Assembly: GCF_001428305.1 (NCBI RefSeq)
Contig: NZ_LMRZ01000003.1
Span: forward strand, 320,225 to 384,224
From: Janibacter sp. Soil728
Lineage (GTDB): Bacteria > Actinomycetota > Actinomycetes > Actinomycetales > Dermatophilaceae
Length of the DNA stretch: 64,000 bases
Direction: 5' to 3'
The notes under the pieces are model-generated. The model did not search any database. It was not told where the DNA came from and was given only the letters and a program-made list of their open reading frames with translations. Made by a program: the position numbers and the translations under genes. Positions 62,830 to 64,000 of this stretch are shown piece after piece (within the stretch, counting starts at the first letter, position 1; every line of letters begins with the position of its first letter).

Positions 62830-63510
62830 TCAGGAGCCGAGGCCACCGATGCGGTCGAGGGGCCAGTAGCGCCACGACACATGGCCCACGACATCGTCCA
62901 CCTGCACCATGCCGCCGCCCGGATCGCCGAGGTGGGCGCGGGAGTCGGCCGAGTCGCTGCGGTTGTCCCCCAGGACGAAGAGGCGCCCCTGCGGGACCAC
63001 GACGTCGAAGGGGGTGTCGCAGGCCGCGGTGCCAGGCGCGAGCCACGGCTCGGCGACGGCCTCGTCGTTGACCAACAGACCGCCCGCCGGCGTGCACGTC
63101 ACGTGGTCCCCACCGACGCCGGCCACCCGCTTGAGGAAGTCCTGCTCACCGAGGTCGATGGACAGGGCCGACGCAGCGCCGGACAGGACCGTGCCGATGA
63201 GCCCGTCCGAGACGAAGGGGGTGCGGTCGGCCGCGGCGAAGGTCGTGGTCCCGTCGAAGACGATGACATCGCCCCGCTCGACGTGGGAGGCGCCGATCTT
63301 GGTGACCACCACCCGGTCCCCGGCAGCGATCGTCGGCGCCATCGAGGCACTCGGCACGTGGAAGGACTCCATGACGAAGATGCGCACGAGCATGACGAGC
63401 AGCACCGCCACCGCGATCTCGACCAGGAGACGGCGTGCGGGACGCACGTCGACCCCCGCCGGAGGTCCGGCGGGGGTCGAGGAGTCTTGCTGCGTGGGCT
63501 CGGTCGACAT
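62830..63510 (-). CDS. Signal peptidase I, second copy
   Basis: 226 residues with one helix (about 30-48), catalytic Ser in VPSASMAPTI, Lys in FLKRVAGVGGDHV and the LGDNRSDSADSR box, all intact. It differs from its neighbour in N-terminal length and in the loop before the catalytic Lys, so it is an older paralogue and not a fresh duplicate. Both copies face the same rplS-side promoter. Confidence 0.92.
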   Translation of the reverse strand: MSTEPTQQDSSTPAGPPAGVDVRPARRLLVEIAVAVLLVMLVRIFVMESFHVPSASMAPTIAAGDRVVVTKIGASHVERGDVIVFDGTTTFAAADRTPFVSDGLIGTVLSGAASALSIDLGEQDFLKRVAGVGGDHVTCTPAGGLLVNDEAVAEPWLAPGTAACDTPFDVVVPQGRLFVLGDNRSDSADSRAHLGDPGGGMVQVDDVVGHVSWRYWPLDRIGGLGS

Positions 63511-63543
63511 CGGGGTCAGCCTAGGCCCGCACGCTGGCGAGGG

Positions 63544-63900
63544 TCAGTTCGCGGGGGTGTCGCGACGCTCGCGGATGCGAGCAGCCTTGCCGCGCAGGTT
63601 GCGCAGGTAGTACAGCTTGGCGCGGCGGACGTCACCACGGGTGGCGACCTCGATCTTCTCGATGACCGGGGTGTGCAGCGGGAAGGTCCGCTCCACGCCG
63701 ACGCCGAAGGAGACCTTGCGGACGGTGAAGGTCTCGCCGACGCCGCCGCCGTGGCGACGGATGACGATGCCCTGGAAGAGCTGGACACGGGAGCGGCTGC
63801 CCTCGATGACCTTGACGTGGACCTTGACGGTGTCGCCGGCCCGGAACTCGGGGATGTCGTCCCGCAGGGACGCCTTGTCGATCTCGTCGAAACGCTGCAT
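63544..63900 (-). CDS. rplS: 50S ribosomal protein L19
   Basis: 118 residues. [33 protein letters not shown] and [16 protein letters not shown] are the L19 pattern; it ends [17 protein letters not shown]. It stabilises the subunit interface. ATG at 63900 begins [14 protein letters not shown]; no strong Shine-Dalgarno precedes it. Confidence 0.96.
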   Translation of the reverse strand: MQRFDEIDKASLRDDIPEFRAGDTVKVHVKVIEGSRSRVQLFQGIVIRRHGGGVGETFTVRKVSFGVGVERTFPLHTPVIEKIEVATRGDVRRAKLYYLRNLRGKAARIRERRDTPAN

Positions 63901-64000
63901 GGCGCTGTCGCTTTCTTGCGAACGCCACAGGCCGTCCGCCCTCGTCAGTAGTGTGTGAGGAGTCGCGCCCACCGCCGCGTGCCGTGGGGTGGACCCGCAC
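63901..64000 (-). promoter_or_regulatory. Upstream region of rplS
   Basis: 100 bp to the window end. No clear -10/-35 pair or gene is visible; the leader of rplS must lie here and its autoregulatory part, if any, continues beyond the window. Confidence 0.3.

Noticed and set aside
1-64000. tRNA genes, rRNA genes or a CRISPR array
   Set aside because: No cloverleaf with GGTTCGA-type T-arm in the gaps, no rRNA sequence, and no regularly spaced array of 25-40 bp repeats was seen.

Overview
The window comes from a high-GC (roughly 70% by eye) Gram-positive chromosome, almost certainly an actinobacterium. Codon third positions are strongly G/C, GTG starts are common, and the block rplS-lepB-rnhB-DUF2469-yraN-comM-dprA-xerC-M23 / rpsB-tsf / pyrH-frr-cdsA-rlmN / dxr-rseP-ispG / proS is the classic actinobacterial order. 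The cobalamin set, the rubredoxin-fused AlkB and overall sequence style suggest Micrococcales (Intrasporangiaceae/Dermatophilaceae, for example a Janibacter-like organism). That placement is inference.

Region 1 (1-11.7 kb) is aerobic cobalamin biosynthesis. cobM and cobL are on the minus strand. A cobalamin riboswitch at about 2.32-2.44 kb precedes a tightly overlapping plus-strand operon: chelatase ChlI/ChlD-type fusion, cobO, a cobB-cobC fusion, cobA, cobS, cobU, cobD. cobK converges on it from the minus strand. cobN, cobI/J, cobH, cobQ and cobT are not in the window. Region 2 (11.8-23.4 kb) holds an M50-like membrane protease, two DoxX-like proteins, a HAD hydrolase with proS, a LysR/EamA divergent pair, and a four-gene minus-strand operon poxB-doxX-tandem GNAT-sir2. 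A quinone oxidoreductase and a DUF4081-type GNAT follow.

Region 3 (23.5-27.8 kb) is ispG, the site-2 protease, dxr and a hotdog thioesterase: two MEP isoprenoid steps around the intramembrane protease. Region 4 (28-39.6 kb) is accessory metabolism: a secreted barnase-like RNase with barstar, succinate-semialdehyde dehydrogenase, a large two-domain protein with an HDxxH motif followed by a threonine aldolase, a PAP2 phosphatase, a putrescine/GABA pair (aminobutyraldehyde dehydrogenase; Lrp regulator plus class-III aminotransferase), and a LOG-family protein. Region 5 (39.7-48.3 kb) is purU, rlmN, cdsA, frr, pyrH, tsf and rpsB, interrupted by an alkane hydroxylase-rubredoxin fusion with its TetR regulator. 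Region 6 (48.5-56.5 kb) is a five-gene Liv-type ABC importer with a divergent PucR regulator, an aminotransferase and an M23 peptidase. Region 7 (56.6-64 kb) is the xerC-dprA-comM-yraN-DUF2469-rnhB-lepB-lepB-rplS core block.

The most unusual signals are not genes. The 7-mer CGAAGGG (either orientation) occurs about 80 times by eye, several times as inverted pairs that form terminator-like stems, which resembles the behaviour of DNA-uptake words. Several small palindromic repeat families sit next to stop codons. A 27-bp palindromic repeat has been accommodated inside two cobalamin proteins. No tRNA, rRNA, CRISPR array, transposase or prophage was found, and no gene-free stretch exceeds about 275 bp.
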